Positions 6,759 through 15,646 are shown, counted from the first letter of the stretch. The stretch is DNA of 64,000 bases from Ruminococcus sp. YE71 (GCF_900119155.1 NZ_FPIR01000004.1:90222-154221); one strand, 5' to 3'. Program-made: numbers and translations. The notes: generated by a model not told the origin, from the sequence alone.

Positions 6759-8171
6759 TTATTCTCTGCCGTCCCAGCAGTATGTGCAGAGTTTGCAGTT
6801 TTCTATCGGAACGGAGTTGAGCATATCGTCGAGGCGGTGGAATCTCAGGCTGGTGAAGGTCAGCTGACGGCGTATCTCTTCGACCATCTCGGCGTAGTTG
6901 GTGCTGAGCGGGTTCGCGTAGTCGAGCAGCTTTGCAGGGGTGACATCCGCGCCCTCACGGTCTGCGATTATACGGCGGGTGATAAGATCCATCTCGCTGT
7001 TCGAGCGCGAGAAGTTCAGGTACTTGCAGCCGTACAGCAGCGGCGGACAGGCAGGACGGATATGAACTTCCTTTGCACCGCTCCTGAACAGATACTCGGT
7101 GGTCTCTCTCATCTGAGTGCCGCGTACTATCGAGTCGTCGATGAGCAGCAGGCTCTTGTTCTTGATAAGGCTCTCAACGGGGAGCAGCTTCATCTTCGCA
7201 ACGCGGTTGCGCTGGTTCTGGTTGGTCGGCATAAAGGAGCGCGGCCATGTGGGGGTGTACTTGATGAAGGGTCTTGCGAAAGGTATCTTCGACTCGTTGG
7301 AGTATCCGATAGCGTGCGCGATACCCGAATCGGGAACGCCTGCTACGATGTCGGGCTTCGCGTCGTCGCGCTGTGCGAGCAGTCTGCCGCAGTTGTAGCG
7401 CATCTCCTCAACGCCCACGCCCTCGTAGCTCGATGCGGGATAACCGTAGTATACCCACAGGAACGTGCATATCTTCATCTGCTGGCGCGGCACGGAAAGT
7501 ACCTCGACGCCGTCTGGTGTGATGAAGTCTATCTCGCAGGGACCCAGCTCTTTATAATGTGTGTAGCCGAGGTTCAGGTAGGAAAAGCTCTCGAAAGCGG
7601 CGCAGAAGCCGTCCTCGCGCTGACCGATAGCAACAGGTGTTCTGCCGAGCCTGTCTCTTGCGGCGTAGATGCCGTCCTTGGTCATAACGAGCATGGTCAT
7701 CGAACCGTCGATGACTTCCTGTGCCAGCTTGATGCCCTCAAGGATGCTCTCTTCCTGATTGATGATAGCCGCCACGAGCTCGGTCGCGTTGACCTCGCCG
7801 CCGCTCATCTCAAAGAAGTGCAGATGGCTCTTCTCGAACACTCTGTCCAGCAGTTCCTCGGTATTGTTTATCTTGCCGACGGTGGTGATGGCGTAGGTGC
7901 CGACCTTCGAGCGTATCAGCAGGGGCTGAGCCTCGTAGTCGGAGATACATCCGATGCCGAGGTGACCCTTCATAGAGTTCACGTCGCTGTCGAACTTGGT
8001 GCGAAACGGCGAGTTCTCGATGTTGTGGATAGACCTGTCAAAGCCCTTATCCTTGCTGTACATGACCATACCCGCTCTTCTCGTGCCGAGGTGCGAGTGG
8101 TAGTCGGTGCCGTAGAACACATCGAAAGCGCAGTTATCGTTCTTTGTAGCCGCTCCAAAAAATCCGCCCAT
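6759..8171 (-). CDS. PurF-family phosphoribosyltransferase lacking the glutaminase cysteine
   Basis: 470 residues aligned end to end with amidophosphoribosyltransferase, the first enzyme of purine synthesis. The PRPP loop LLLIDDSIVRGTQ (341-353) is intact, as are cysteines at the places that bind the [4Fe-4S] cluster in Bacillus PurF (C235, C382, C462, C465). The N-terminal glutaminase half is altered: the nucleophile Cys that should follow Met is Gly (MGGFFG), HRGQE is HLGTRR and the AHNG loop is TVGKINN. It should therefore not hydrolyse glutamine. It may use ammonia, receive it from a partner, or act as a regulator. No pur genes are adjacent. GGAGG lies before the ATG. Confidence 0.8.
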   Translation of the reverse strand: MGGFFGAATKNDNCAFDVFYGTDYHSHLGTRRAGMVMYSKDKGFDRSIHNIENSPFRTKFDSDVNSMKGHLGIGCISDYEAQPLLIRSKVGTYAITTVGKINNTEELLDRVFEKSHLHFFEMSGGEVNATELVAAIINQEESILEGIKLAQEVIDGSMTMLVMTKDGIYAARDRLGRTPVAIGQREDGFCAAFESFSYLNLGYTHYKELGPCEIDFITPDGVEVLSVPRQQMKICTFLWVYYGYPASSYEGVGVEEMRYNCGRLLAQRDDAKPDIVAGVPDSGIAHAIGYSNESKIPFARPFIKYTPTWPRSFMPTNQNQRNRVAKMKLLPVESLIKNKSLLLIDDSIVRGTQMRETTEYLFRSGAKEVHIRPACPPLLYGCKYLNFSRSNSEMDLITRRIIADREGADVTPAKLLDYANPLSTNYAEMVEEIRRQLTFTSLRFHRLDDMLNSVPIENCKLCTYCWDGRE

Positions 8172-8235
8172 ATTTTTTTACTCCTTCCGAATAAACATCT
8201 CCAAAAAAATTTTCACAAAAAAAATATCTAAACCT

Positions 8236-8264
8236 ATTATATTACAATCCTCATCTTTTTTCAA
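8236..8264 (-). promoter_or_regulatory. Promoter for the PurF-like gene
   Basis: TTGAAA (8264-8259), 17 bp, TATAAT (8241-8236) on the minus strand, in the gap behind mfd. Confidence 0.7.
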
Positions 8265-8281
8265 GATGATTCTTCACAGTT

Positions 8282-11200
8282 TCATTTTTTTTTTACATTA
8301 TCGGGCTTGCCGTCCTGACCGCGCATTACCGCCACCACCTCTGTGATAAGCTCGGCAGTGGGCTGTTTTGCGCTGATGTCGATGGAGAATCCCGGGGCGT
8401 CGCCCTGTATGAAACGCAGCCGTTTGCCGTACTTTTCCAGCAGTTTCGGGGCGTATTCGGGCTTGAACTCACGCATGGTGAACACCGCCTTCGCGCCCTT
8501 CTGTGAGATCTCCCTGATGCCCAGTGCCGCCGCGGAATTTCTCACGAGGGCAACGTTTATCAGACCCATGACGGGCTTGGGCGGGTCGCCGAAACGGTCG
8601 ATGAACTCGTCGATAACGTCGCGGCTGTCCTCGACGCTGACTATCGAAGCTATGCGGCGGTAAGCGTCGATACGCAGCATATCGCTCTCGATGTAGGTCT
8701 CGGGGATGAACGCGTCTATCATGATGTCGATAAGGCAGTCCTCGGGGGACGGGGGCGGAGCCTCGCCCTTCTGCTCGGCTATCGCTTCGTTGAGAAGCTG
8801 CAAGTACAGGTCGTAGCCGACCGCTTCCATATGGCCGTGCTGTCTGCCGCTGAGTATCGAGCCCGCGCCGCGTATCTCAAGGTCGCGCATGGCGATGTGG
8901 AAGCCCGAACCGAACTTCGTGAACTCCTTTATCGCTTCAAGGCGCTTGGTGGCGACCTCGGAAAGCACCTTGCCGCGCCTGAATGTCAGGTACGCATACG
9001 CTCTCCTGCTGGAACGCCCCACGCGGCCTCTCAGCTGGTGCATCTGGGACAGCCCGAGATAGTCCGCGTCCTCGATGATGAGGGTGTTAACATTCGGGAC
9101 GTCAACGCCCGTTTCGATAAGGGTAGTGCAGACAAGAACGTCTATCTCGCCTTCGATGAGCTGGCGCCATATCTCGCTGAGCTCGTGCTCGCTGAGCCTG
9201 CCGTGCGCCACGCCGACCCTCGCCCCCGGGACGAGCTTCGCTATCTCGTCGGCGGTGCGGTAGATGGTGTCGATGCGGTTGTGGATGTAGTAGACCTGAC
9301 CGCCGCGGCGAAGCTCCTTCGAGATCGCCTGCCCGATAACGGCAGGGCTGTGCTCGGTCACGTAGGTCTGGATGGGTCGCCTGTCCTGGGGCGGTTCTTC
9401 GATGACCGACATATCGCGGATTCCCGACAGCGCCATGTTCAGTGTTCTTGGGATGGGGGTCGCAGAAAGGGTCAGCACGTCCACTCCCGTGAACAGCTCC
9501 TTGAGCTTCTCCTTCGCCGCCACGCCGAAGCGCTGCTCCTCGTCGATTATGACAAGTCCCAGGTCCTTGAACCCCACGTCCTTCGAGACAAGGCGGTGAG
9601 TGCCGATTATCACGTCGATAGTGCCGCGTTTGAGCTCTCGGACTATCTGTGCCTGCTGCTGCGGAGTGCGGAAACGGCTGAGAAGCTCCACCTTTATCGG
9701 GAAGTGCTCGAAACGCTTGATAGCCGTCTGATAGTGCTGCCACGCGAGCACCGTTGTCGGCACGAGTATCGCCGCCTGCTTCGAGTCGAGCACGCACTTG
9801 AACGCCGCACGGAGCGCCACCTCGGTCTTGCCGAAGCCCACGTCTCCGCAGAGAAGTCTGTCCATCGGCTGGACTTTTTCCATGTCCTCTTTTATCTCGT
9901 TTATGCAGCGCAGCTGGTCGTCGGTCTCCTGATAGTCGAATCTGTCCTCGAAATCGCGCTGCCAGTCGTTGTCGGGGGAGAAAGCGTGACCGAACACGGT
10001 CTGACGCTGGGCGTAGAGCTTTGTCAGCTCCTCTGCCATGTCCCTGACCGCCTTTTTTACGCGCGAGCGGGTCTTCTGCCACTCTATCGAACCGAGCCTG
10101 CTGAGCTTTACGGTGGTGTCGTCCGACGCGCCCACGTACCTCGACACAAGGTCGAGCTGGGTGACGGGAACGTACAGCACATCCGTGCCCGAGTATTTTA
10201 TCGTGATGTAATCCTTTTTCACGCCGTTGGCGGCGATGCTCTCGATACCGCGGAAACGTCCGATGCCGTGTATAGAATGTACCACAAGGTCGCCGGGGTG
10301 CAGCTCGGTGAGGGCGCGGATAACGTCGTCGTTCTTGCGCTTCTTCTTTTTCTTTACGATGTTCGCCGACTTCATCTGGGTGATGACGGCGCAGCCTGCT
10401 GTCGGGTAGTCAACGCCCGACGACAGCGAACCCGTGCGGACGTAGACCCTGCCTGCTTCGGGCTCCGAATCCTCGGTCAGTATCTCGGCTCTGAAACCGT
10501 CCTCGCAGAGGTCGCTGACGATTATCGGGAGGGTTTTCTCCGAGCCTGCCAGCAGCACCACCGAGTAGCCCTGCCCGATATACTCGTTCAGCTCCTCGGT
10601 GAGGGCGGTCATGCTGCCGCCCCAGCCTGCGGTCTGACGGCAGTCGGTGTTGATGAGCTTCTTGAAGCGGATACTGCCGTTCTGCCGCATGAAGGTATCG
10701 AGGAAGATGCAGGGCAGAGCCAGCATTTTCGCTTCCAGCAGACCCGAGTCCGCCATGTAGCCCTCCAGCCGCTTGAACATGATGCCGCTCTCGTACATGA
10801 GCTTCAAGTCCTCGGAGAGCTGGTCGGAGAAGCCGCGCAGGTTCTCGCAGGCAGAGGTGTACTCGGACACGAGACAGACGCCCTTCGAGAAATAGTCGGT
10901 GACGAACGCGGACGTTTCGTAGGCGAGGGAGTAGTACTTATCGGGGTTCGTGAGTGAGAGCCCTGTCTCCACCATCTCGCGGTCGCGCATGAGATAGGCG
11001 CGGACAGCGTCGGCGTTCTTCATGCGAAGGGACTGCGAGAGCTTATCTATCCTCTCGCAGAATTCCTCCTGCGAACCGAAGATGACCTCCAGCGCGGGGA
11101 ACACGGTCACGCAGTCAACAGGCTCGGTGCGGCGCTGAGTCTCGGTATCGAAACGGGCGGCACTGTCTATCTCATCGCCCCACAGCTCGATACGCACGGG

Positions 11201-11764
11201 CTCGGAGTCCGACACAGGGAAAATATCCACCACCGAACCCCTCACCGAGAACTGCGCCTGACCCTCGACCATCTCGCATCGGCTGTAGCCTGCGGCGGTG
11301 AGCCTGCGGATGAGGGTATCGGTGTTTATCTCACCGCCCACTTCGAGCCTGAAAGAATACTCCTCCAGCACGTCGGGGGGCACTGTCGCCTGACAAGCCG
11401 CCGCCGCCGAACAGCAGAGCACCCTGCACTCGCCCGTGAGTATGAGGGAAAGCGCCTCGATACGTCTGTGGACGTACTCGTTCGACACGCCCTCCATCGG
11501 CACGAACACGAACTCCTTCTCGGGGAAGACGCAGGCAAGGCGCCTGTCGGCGAGGGTGTTTATATCCTGCGCCGCACGGACAGCCGCCGCCTCATCGGCA
11601 CAGACCAGCAGCACCGAAGTATCGGCAGCCAGCGCCGCCGCGATATGCGCCTTGTGTATGCCTGCCACGCCCGTGACCGAGATGGGTGTGTATCCGCCTG
11701 CCGCGGTGTTATACAGGTCATTATAAAATTCGGTCTTATGTAAAATACGGTCAAAAATATTCAT
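8282..11764 (-). CDS. mfd: Transcription-repair coupling factor
   Basis: Superfamily 2 translocase that removes stalled RNA polymerase at DNA damage and recruits UvrA. 1160 residues, full length. In order: UvrB-homologous domains 1-3 (FPEKEFVFVPMEGVSNEYVH; RGSVVDIFP), RNA-polymerase interaction domain (GDLVVHSIHGIGRFRGI), helicase motif I GDVGFGKTEVA, motif II DEEQRFG, motif III SATPIPRTL, motif VI QLRGRVGRS, and the C-terminal TRCF domain. The gene lies 42 bp downstream of pth with a weak AGGG site, so the two are probably cotranscribed, a common pth-mfd arrangement. Confidence 0.97.
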   Translation of the reverse strand: MNIFDRILHKTEFYNDLYNTAAGGYTPISVTGVAGIHKAHIAAALAADTSVLLVCADEAAAVRAAQDINTLADRRLACVFPEKEFVFVPMEGVSNEYVHRRIEALSLILTGECRVLCCSAAAACQATVPPDVLEEYSFRLEVGGEINTDTLIRRLTAAGYSRCEMVEGQAQFSVRGSVVDIFPVSDSEPVRIELWGDEIDSAARFDTETQRRTEPVDCVTVFPALEVIFGSQEEFCERIDKLSQSLRMKNADAVRAYLMRDREMVETGLSLTNPDKYYSLAYETSAFVTDYFSKGVCLVSEYTSACENLRGFSDQLSEDLKLMYESGIMFKRLEGYMADSGLLEAKMLALPCIFLDTFMRQNGSIRFKKLINTDCRQTAGWGGSMTALTEELNEYIGQGYSVVLLAGSEKTLPIIVSDLCEDGFRAEILTEDSEPEAGRVYVRTGSLSSGVDYPTAGCAVITQMKSANIVKKKKKRKNDDVIRALTELHPGDLVVHSIHGIGRFRGIESIAANGVKKDYITIKYSGTDVLYVPVTQLDLVSRYVGASDDTTVKLSRLGSIEWQKTRSRVKKAVRDMAEELTKLYAQRQTVFGHAFSPDNDWQRDFEDRFDYQETDDQLRCINEIKEDMEKVQPMDRLLCGDVGFGKTEVALRAAFKCVLDSKQAAILVPTTVLAWQHYQTAIKRFEHFPIKVELLSRFRTPQQQAQIVRELKRGTIDVIIGTHRLVSKDVGFKDLGLVIIDEEQRFGVAAKEKLKELFTGVDVLTLSATPIPRTLNMALSGIRDMSVIEEPPQDRRPIQTYVTEHSPAVIGQAISKELRRGGQVYYIHNRIDTIYRTADEIAKLVPGARVGVAHGRLSEHELSEIWRQLIEGEIDVLVCTTLIETGVDVPNVNTLIIEDADYLGLSQMHQLRGRVGRSSRRAYAYLTFRRGKVLSEVATKRLEAIKEFTKFGSGFHIAMRDLEIRGAGSILSGRQHGHMEAVGYDLYLQLLNEAIAEQKGEAPPPSPEDCLIDIMIDAFIPETYIESDMLRIDAYRRIASIVSVEDSRDVIDEFIDRFGDPPKPVMGLINVALVRNSAAALGIREISQKGAKAVFTMREFKPEYAPKLLEKYGKRLRFIQGDAPGFSIDISAKQPTAELITEVVAVMRGQDGKPDNVKKK

Positions 11765-11806
11765 AGCAATACCCTATAATGCTGTAATGCGGTGCGTTTC
11801 ATCCGT

Positions 11807-12433
11807 TCACTTGTTGCATTCGTTCATCGCCTTGTCGATGCTTCCGCCGACTATGTATTCGGCGGCTTTGCAGGCGTCGTCCAGCCGCGAATCGAACGCC
11901 TTCTGCTGGTCATCGTCAAACTTGCCCAGCACCCAGTCCGCAAGGTCGTAATCGGGGTGTGGCTTCGCACCCACCCCCAGCTTGATGCGCGGGAAACCGT
12001 CGCCGCCGCAGAGTGCGATTATGCTTTTCAGACCGTTGTGACCGCCTGCGCTGCCCTTGCGTCTGACGCGGATATGCCCGGGTTCGAGGGAGATGTCGTC
12101 GAAGATGACCAGCACGTTCTCGATGGGTATCTTGTAGAAGCCCATCGCCTGTTCTATCGCTTCCCCCGAATTGTTCATGTAAGTCTCGGGCTTCATGACA
12201 AGAACGCGCTTGCCGCCGATGTTCGCTTCACCGATGACCGCCTTGAACTTATGCTGCTTCACCTCGAAGCCGAACTTCTTCTCAAGTGCCGCGACTGCCA
12301 TAAATCCTGCGTTGTGGCGGCTGTTCTCGTACTGTATCCCCGGGTTGCCGAGTCCTGCGATAATGAACTCGATCTTCCCGCCCTGCGGCTCTCTTCCCTT
12401 TGATATCCTGTCGAATGCGTCCCAGATGCTCAT
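11807..12433 (-). CDS. pth: Peptidyl-tRNA hydrolase
   Basis: Recycles tRNA by cleaving peptidyl-tRNA released during translation. 208 residues from ATG 12433, which has AAGGAG nine bases upstream; an earlier ATG would place that site inside the gene. Conserved signature GLGNPGIQYENSRHNAGF carries the catalytic His and the Asn ligands. KPETYMNNSGEA and DDISLEPGHIRVR with GSAGGHNGLKS are also standard. The N-terminus has an extra stretch of about 18 residues (MSIWDAFDRISKGREPQG) before the enzyme core. First gene of the pth-mfd operon. Confidence 0.96.
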   Translation of the reverse strand: MSIWDAFDRISKGREPQGGKIEFIIAGLGNPGIQYENSRHNAGFMAVAALEKKFGFEVKQHKFKAVIGEANIGGKRVLVMKPETYMNNSGEAIEQAMGFYKIPIENVLVIFDDISLEPGHIRVRRKGSAGGHNGLKSIIALCGGDGFPRIKLGVGAKPHPDYDLADWVLGKFDDDQQKAFDSRLDDACKAAEYIVGGSIDKAMNECNK

Positions 12434-12523
12434 ACTCCCGACTCCTTTTTCATGCAAACACTAAAGGGGCGTATGCCGACAAAATGCGGCATTCGCCCTG
12501 TTCATCAGTTATCCTGTTCATAC

Positions 12524-12552
12524 ATTATAGCACACAAATGTTCCGATTGCAA
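12524..12552 (-). promoter_or_regulatory. Promoter for pth-mfd
   Basis: TTGCAA (12552-12547), 17 bp ending TGTGTGC, TATAAT (12529-12524) on the minus strand. Confidence 0.7.
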
Positions 12553-12570
12553 GTTAATTTTTTGTGTACG

Positions 12571-13176
12571 TCAGGCGTCGGTCATCAGCCGTCTGAGGTC
12601 GCCGTAAAGAAGTCCGCACCTGTTGCAGTACCACACCAGCCGTCCCGTGCGGAACAGCGGAAGTCTCGCCTGCATAGCCCACTCGGGGTACTGCCTGAAC
12701 ATCATCAGACAGCTGTCGCTCTGATACGCGACGAACGAGATGTAATGCTCCTTCGTCATCTCGTGATCGGAAGTGACGTACAGTTCGCCGCCGATGTTCT
12801 CGACCCTGAGCTTTTCGCCGTCCTCAGCCCTGCGCGGTTCGGCGGCGGTGAGCCTGTTGCCGCAGCAGGTGATGCTCGCGTCGGAAGATGCGGTTATGAT
12901 ATTTCCGCAGTCCTTGCAGATGTAGAATCTCAGCTTGTTCATGTTTCCCACCTCACTTTCATTACAGTCCGCCCCGCCCGAGAGAAGAGTCTGAACGTCC
13001 GTGCCGAAAACTTCCGCAAGCTCGGTCAGCATGGAAATATCGGGACAGCCGTTTGCGCACTCCCACTTTGATACCGCCTTGTCGCTGACGTTCAGGCGTT
13101 CGGCGAGCTGTTTCTGGGTCATATTGTTTCTGAGTCTCAGAGCGCGTATCAGCGCCCCCGTTTTGATCTGATCCAT
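12571..13176 (-). CDS. XRE regulator fused to a desulfoferrodoxin/superoxide-reductase-like domain
   Basis: 201 residues. Residues 7-62 are a Cro/CI-type helix-turn-helix (IRALRLRNNMTQKQLAERL, VSDKAVSKWE). Residues 82-108 resemble the desulfoferrodoxin zinc/iron knuckle (C87xxC90, C104C105). Residues 130-190 resemble the superoxide-reductase centre, with H138 and H144 in SDHEMTKEHYI and C184 in WYCNRCG. The final His of the usual CNxHG is Cys187 here. This reads as a DNA-binding sensor whose metal centre could report superoxide or redox state; that is inference. The start at 13176 was chosen for its AGGGGG site, which lies in the loop of a perfect palindrome. Confidence 0.78.
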   Translation of the reverse strand: MDQIKTGALIRALRLRNNMTQKQLAERLNVSDKAVSKWECANGCPDISMLTELAEVFGTDVQTLLSGGADCNESEVGNMNKLRFYICKDCGNIITASSDASITCCGNRLTAAEPRRAEDGEKLRVENIGGELYVTSDHEMTKEHYISFVAYQSDSCLMMFRQYPEWAMQARLPLFRTGRLVWYCNRCGLLYGDLRRLMTDA

Positions 13177-13177
13177 G

Positions 13178-13200
13178 AATATCATCCCCCTGATGATATT
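13178..13200. promoter_or_regulatory. Perfect palindrome over start region of the XRE gene: candidate operator or RBS hairpin
   Basis: AATATCATC and GATGATATT form perfect 9-bp arms around CCCCT. On the minus strand the loop holds the AGGGG ribosome-binding sequence, and one arm runs into the -10 box (13203-13198). Either repressor binding or folding of the mRNA would shut off expression. Confidence 0.55.
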
Positions 13201-13226
13201 ATAACATCTGCGACCTGTCCCGTCAA
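13198..13226 (-). promoter_or_regulatory. Promoter for the XRE-SOR gene
   Basis: TTGACG (13226-13221), 17 bp, TATAAT (13203-13198) on the minus strand. Confidence 0.7.
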
Positions 13227-13261
13227 TCCACGCTCCGTAGATATGCTCTCCGAACGAAAAA

Positions 13262-13289
13262 GTTACAAAGTATGTAAACATTTTGTAAC
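13262..13289. promoter_or_regulatory. Inverted repeat between the divergent XRE and pyrB promoters
   Basis: GTTACAAA (13262-13269) and TTTGTAAC (13282-13289) are perfect 8-bp arms 12 bp apart, ending 4 bp before the pyrB -35 box. Candidate protein-binding site. Confidence 0.4.
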
Positions 13290-13293
13290 CCTA

Positions 13294-13322
13294 TTGATTT
13301 TTTTGGCACGATGTGATATAAT
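13294..13322 (+). promoter_or_regulatory. Promoter for pyrB
   Basis: TTGATT (13294-13299), 17 bp ending TGTGA, TATAAT (13317-13322): extended -10. Confidence 0.75.
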
Positions 13323-13369
13323 ATGTTGGAATAGGCAAATGGAATGATAGCACCTGAAAGGCAGAGTGA

Positions 13370-14461
13370 ATGAAAATGTCCGATTATACTCAGCATCTCA
13401 ACCTTATCGACCTGAACGACTACCCCGTGTCCTGGTGGAACAAACTGCTGTCCCTCGCTCACGAGATTCGCGGCAACCCCACGCTCTATTCAAAGGCGTG
13501 TGAGGGCAGGATAATGGGAACGCTGTTCTACGAGCCGTCCACAAGAACGCAGATGTCTTTCCAGACCGCGATGCTCAGGCTCGGCGGGACCATAATCGGC
13601 TTCGACAACCCTGCCACTTCTTCGGTGGCAAAGGGCGAGAACCTCAAGGACACTACCAAGATAGTCTCGGGCTACGCGGATATACTCGTCATGCGTCACC
13701 CTACCGAGGGCTCGGTCAAGGCGGCGGCTCTGACTGCCGAATGCCCCGTCATCAACGCGGGCGACGGCGGACATCTCCACCCGACCCAGACCCTTACCGA
13801 CCTCTTCACACTGAAAGAAGAGAAAGGCTCGCTGGAAGGGCTGACCATCGGCTTCTGCGGCGACCTCAAAAACGGCAGGACGGTACACTCGCTCATCAAG
13901 GCGATGCTCTGCTACAAGGGAACACGCTTCGTGCTCATCTCGACACCTGCGCTCTCCCTGCCCTCTTATATAAAGGATATGCTGTCGGCAGGCGGCGTAC
14001 CCTTCAAGGAGGCTTCCTCGCTGGAGGAGGTCATCGGCGAGCTGGACGTGCTGTACATGACGCGCATCCAGCAGGAACGCTTCGCGAGCCGTGAGGAATA
14101 CCTCGCGCAGAAAGGCTCGTACATACTCGACAAGGCGAAGATGAAGCTCGCGAAGGATGACATGATAGTGCTCCACCCCCTGCCGAGAGTCGATGAGATA
14201 GCCATCGAAGTGGATGACGACAAACGCGCCATGTACTTTGAACAGGCGAAGTACGGTATGTACATCCGTATGGCTCTCATCTACACCGTTATCCGCGGCG
14301 ACGGAGTTCCCGCGAAGATAGTCAAGGGCAGAGCGCACCCGACCGTTCTCTGCTCAAACCCCAAGTGCATCACTCATGCCGAGACCTATCTGCCGCACCT
14401 GTTCGAGGGAAGCGGCGACATTCTCACCTGCGAATACTGTGACAACAGGACACTGGTCTGA
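13370..14461 (+). CDS. pyrB: Aspartate carbamoyltransferase with PyrI-like zinc tail
   Basis: Second step of pyrimidine synthesis: carbamoyl phosphate plus aspartate to carbamoylaspartate. 363 residues, about 50 longer than a plain catalytic chain. The carbamoyl-phosphate motif FYEPSTRTQMSF, the HPTQTLTDL segment and HPLPRVDEI are all intact. After the catalytic fold comes a tail with C328-x4-C333 and C354-x2-C357, the spacing of the zinc domain of the regulatory chain PyrI. The nucleotide-binding half of PyrI is absent, so allosteric control by CTP is not expected. The tail may help assemble the trimers. It is followed 22 bp later by the amidase gene. Confidence 0.93.
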   Translation: MKMSDYTQHLNLIDLNDYPVSWWNKLLSLAHEIRGNPTLYSKACEGRIMGTLFYEPSTRTQMSFQTAMLRLGGTIIGFDNPATSSVAKGENLKDTTKIVSGYADILVMRHPTEGSVKAAALTAECPVINAGDGGHLHPTQTLTDLFTLKEEKGSLEGLTIGFCGDLKNGRTVHSLIKAMLCYKGTRFVLISTPALSLPSYIKDMLSAGGVPFKEASSLEEVIGELDVLYMTRIQQERFASREEYLAQKGSYILDKAKMKLAKDDMIVLHPLPRVDEIAIEVDDDKRAMYFEQAKYGMYIRMALIYTVIRGDGVPAKIVKGRAHPTVLCSNPKCITHAETYLPHLFEGSGDILTCEYCDNRTLV

Positions 14462-14483
14462 CAGACGGAGGATTGATATAGAA

Positions 14484-15566
14484 ATGGTCAATGTATCGAT
14501 GCCGCCCGAGGGCGAGCGCTACGTCGTAAACGTCGAGAGACAGGGGTGCATGAAGTACACCTACTACAACGACGGCGTGGTAAAGATAACCAAATACAAG
14601 AAAAAGAAGAAGATATACTGGAACAGGATAGCCGTTGCGGTGTTCATGCTCCTGCTGATGATATACGGCATGAGCAGGGTCGTGAAGCATTTCTCGGAAA
14701 GTGCGAAGAACAAGAACGTCACTGCGAAGGCGAACACCTTCGTATTCGACAGCACGGAAACTGCCGAGGCAGAAACTTCCGAAACGACGAAGTACACCGA
14801 GCAGGTCAAGGCTGACGCTCCCTCGGGTACGGCGAGCGTTACCGAAGGCACTGCCGAAGCTCAGGGACGAGAGCTGAAGGTCTGCATCGACGCAGGTCAC
14901 GGCGACATCGACCTCGGAAACTCCGACGGGAACGGTTCGTTCGAGAAGGACGAGAACCTTGAGATGGCACTGCTGGTGCGCGACTGTCTTCAGAAGAAGG
15001 GCGTAACGGTAGTTATGACGCGAGAGACCGACTCGAACATTTCGCGCACCGACAGATGCACGCTTGCGAACACATCGGGTGCCGACTTTTTCGTTTCGAT
15101 ACACAGGGGCGGTTCGGACAGTGTTTACTACTACGGCACACCGGGCATCATCGCGTGGGTGAACAATATGCACCCGAGCTACGACACGGCGTTAGCGCAG
15201 AACATACTCCGTGCGCTGGATGCGGTTGGAGTATCGCAGGACATGGGAGTTTACTACGGTTACGACGGTTCAGCCGACTCGAACTACGAGATAAACACGA
15301 ACACGGTAATGCCGAGTTGTCAGATAGAGTTAGGCAGTATGCTTGTAAGTGATGACAACGACAATTTCGCGGCGAACAAGCAGGCGTATGCGGAAGCGAT
15401 CGCGAGCGGCATCATCAAGACTGCGGTGGAGCTTGGAGTTATCGCCGACAACGGATCGAGGATCCTTGGCGAGCAGTTATTATCCGACGGAAAGACGAAT
15501 GTCACGATGAATGATGGAAACGAAAGCACCATCACCATTCAGGAGCAGGAAGATAACGAATATTAA
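14484..15566 (+). CDS. Membrane-anchored N-acetylmuramoyl-L-alanine amidase
   Basis: Amidase_3-type zinc hydrolase predicted to cut the bond between muramic acid and the peptide stem of peptidoglycan. 360 residues: a 45-residue basic cytoplasmic head, one membrane helix (46-66), a Ser/Thr/Glu linker and the catalytic domain from about 130. Metal and catalytic residues visible are H139 in DAGHGDIDLGN, E154 in FEKDENL, H207 in SIHRGG and E282 in CQIELG. The usual SxHAN is altered to SIHRGG, which may change substrate fit. GGAGG is 12 bases before the ATG. It sits behind pyrB in the same transcription unit and has a clear terminator. Confidence 0.86.
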   Translation: MVNVSMPPEGERYVVNVERQGCMKYTYYNDGVVKITKYKKKKKIYWNRIAVAVFMLLLMIYGMSRVVKHFSESAKNKNVTAKANTFVFDSTETAEAETSETTKYTEQVKADAPSGTASVTEGTAEAQGRELKVCIDAGHGDIDLGNSDGNGSFEKDENLEMALLVRDCLQKKGVTVVMTRETDSNISRTDRCTLANTSGADFFVSIHRGGSDSVYYYGTPGIIAWVNNMHPSYDTALAQNILRALDAVGVSQDMGVYYGYDGSADSNYEINTNTVMPSCQIELGSMLVSDDNDNFAANKQAYAEAIASGIIKTAVELGVIADNGSRILGEQLLSDGKTNVTMNDGNESTITIQEQEDNEY

Positions 15567-15570
15567 AAAT

Positions 15571-15605
15571 AAGCCATAGTATCAAAAAACGATACTATGG
15601 CTTTT
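15571..15605 (+). terminator. Terminator of pyrB-amidase
   Basis: 13-bp perfect stem AAGCCATAGTATC/GATACTATGGCTT (15571-15583 with 15591-15603) followed by TTTT. A related GCCATAGTA hairpin lies at 27954-27992. Confidence 0.85.
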
Positions 15606-15646
15606 CCATTGGCAAAACCGCAAAACGTCCCGTACTCGCCAGAGAA

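Noticed and set aside
6696-8231. Open frame of 511 codons opposite the PurF-like gene
   Set aside because: Antisense shadow of a clear family member, without a ribosome-binding site.
8831-10957. Open frame of 708 codons opposite mfd
   Set aside because: Antisense shadow of mfd with no domain signature.
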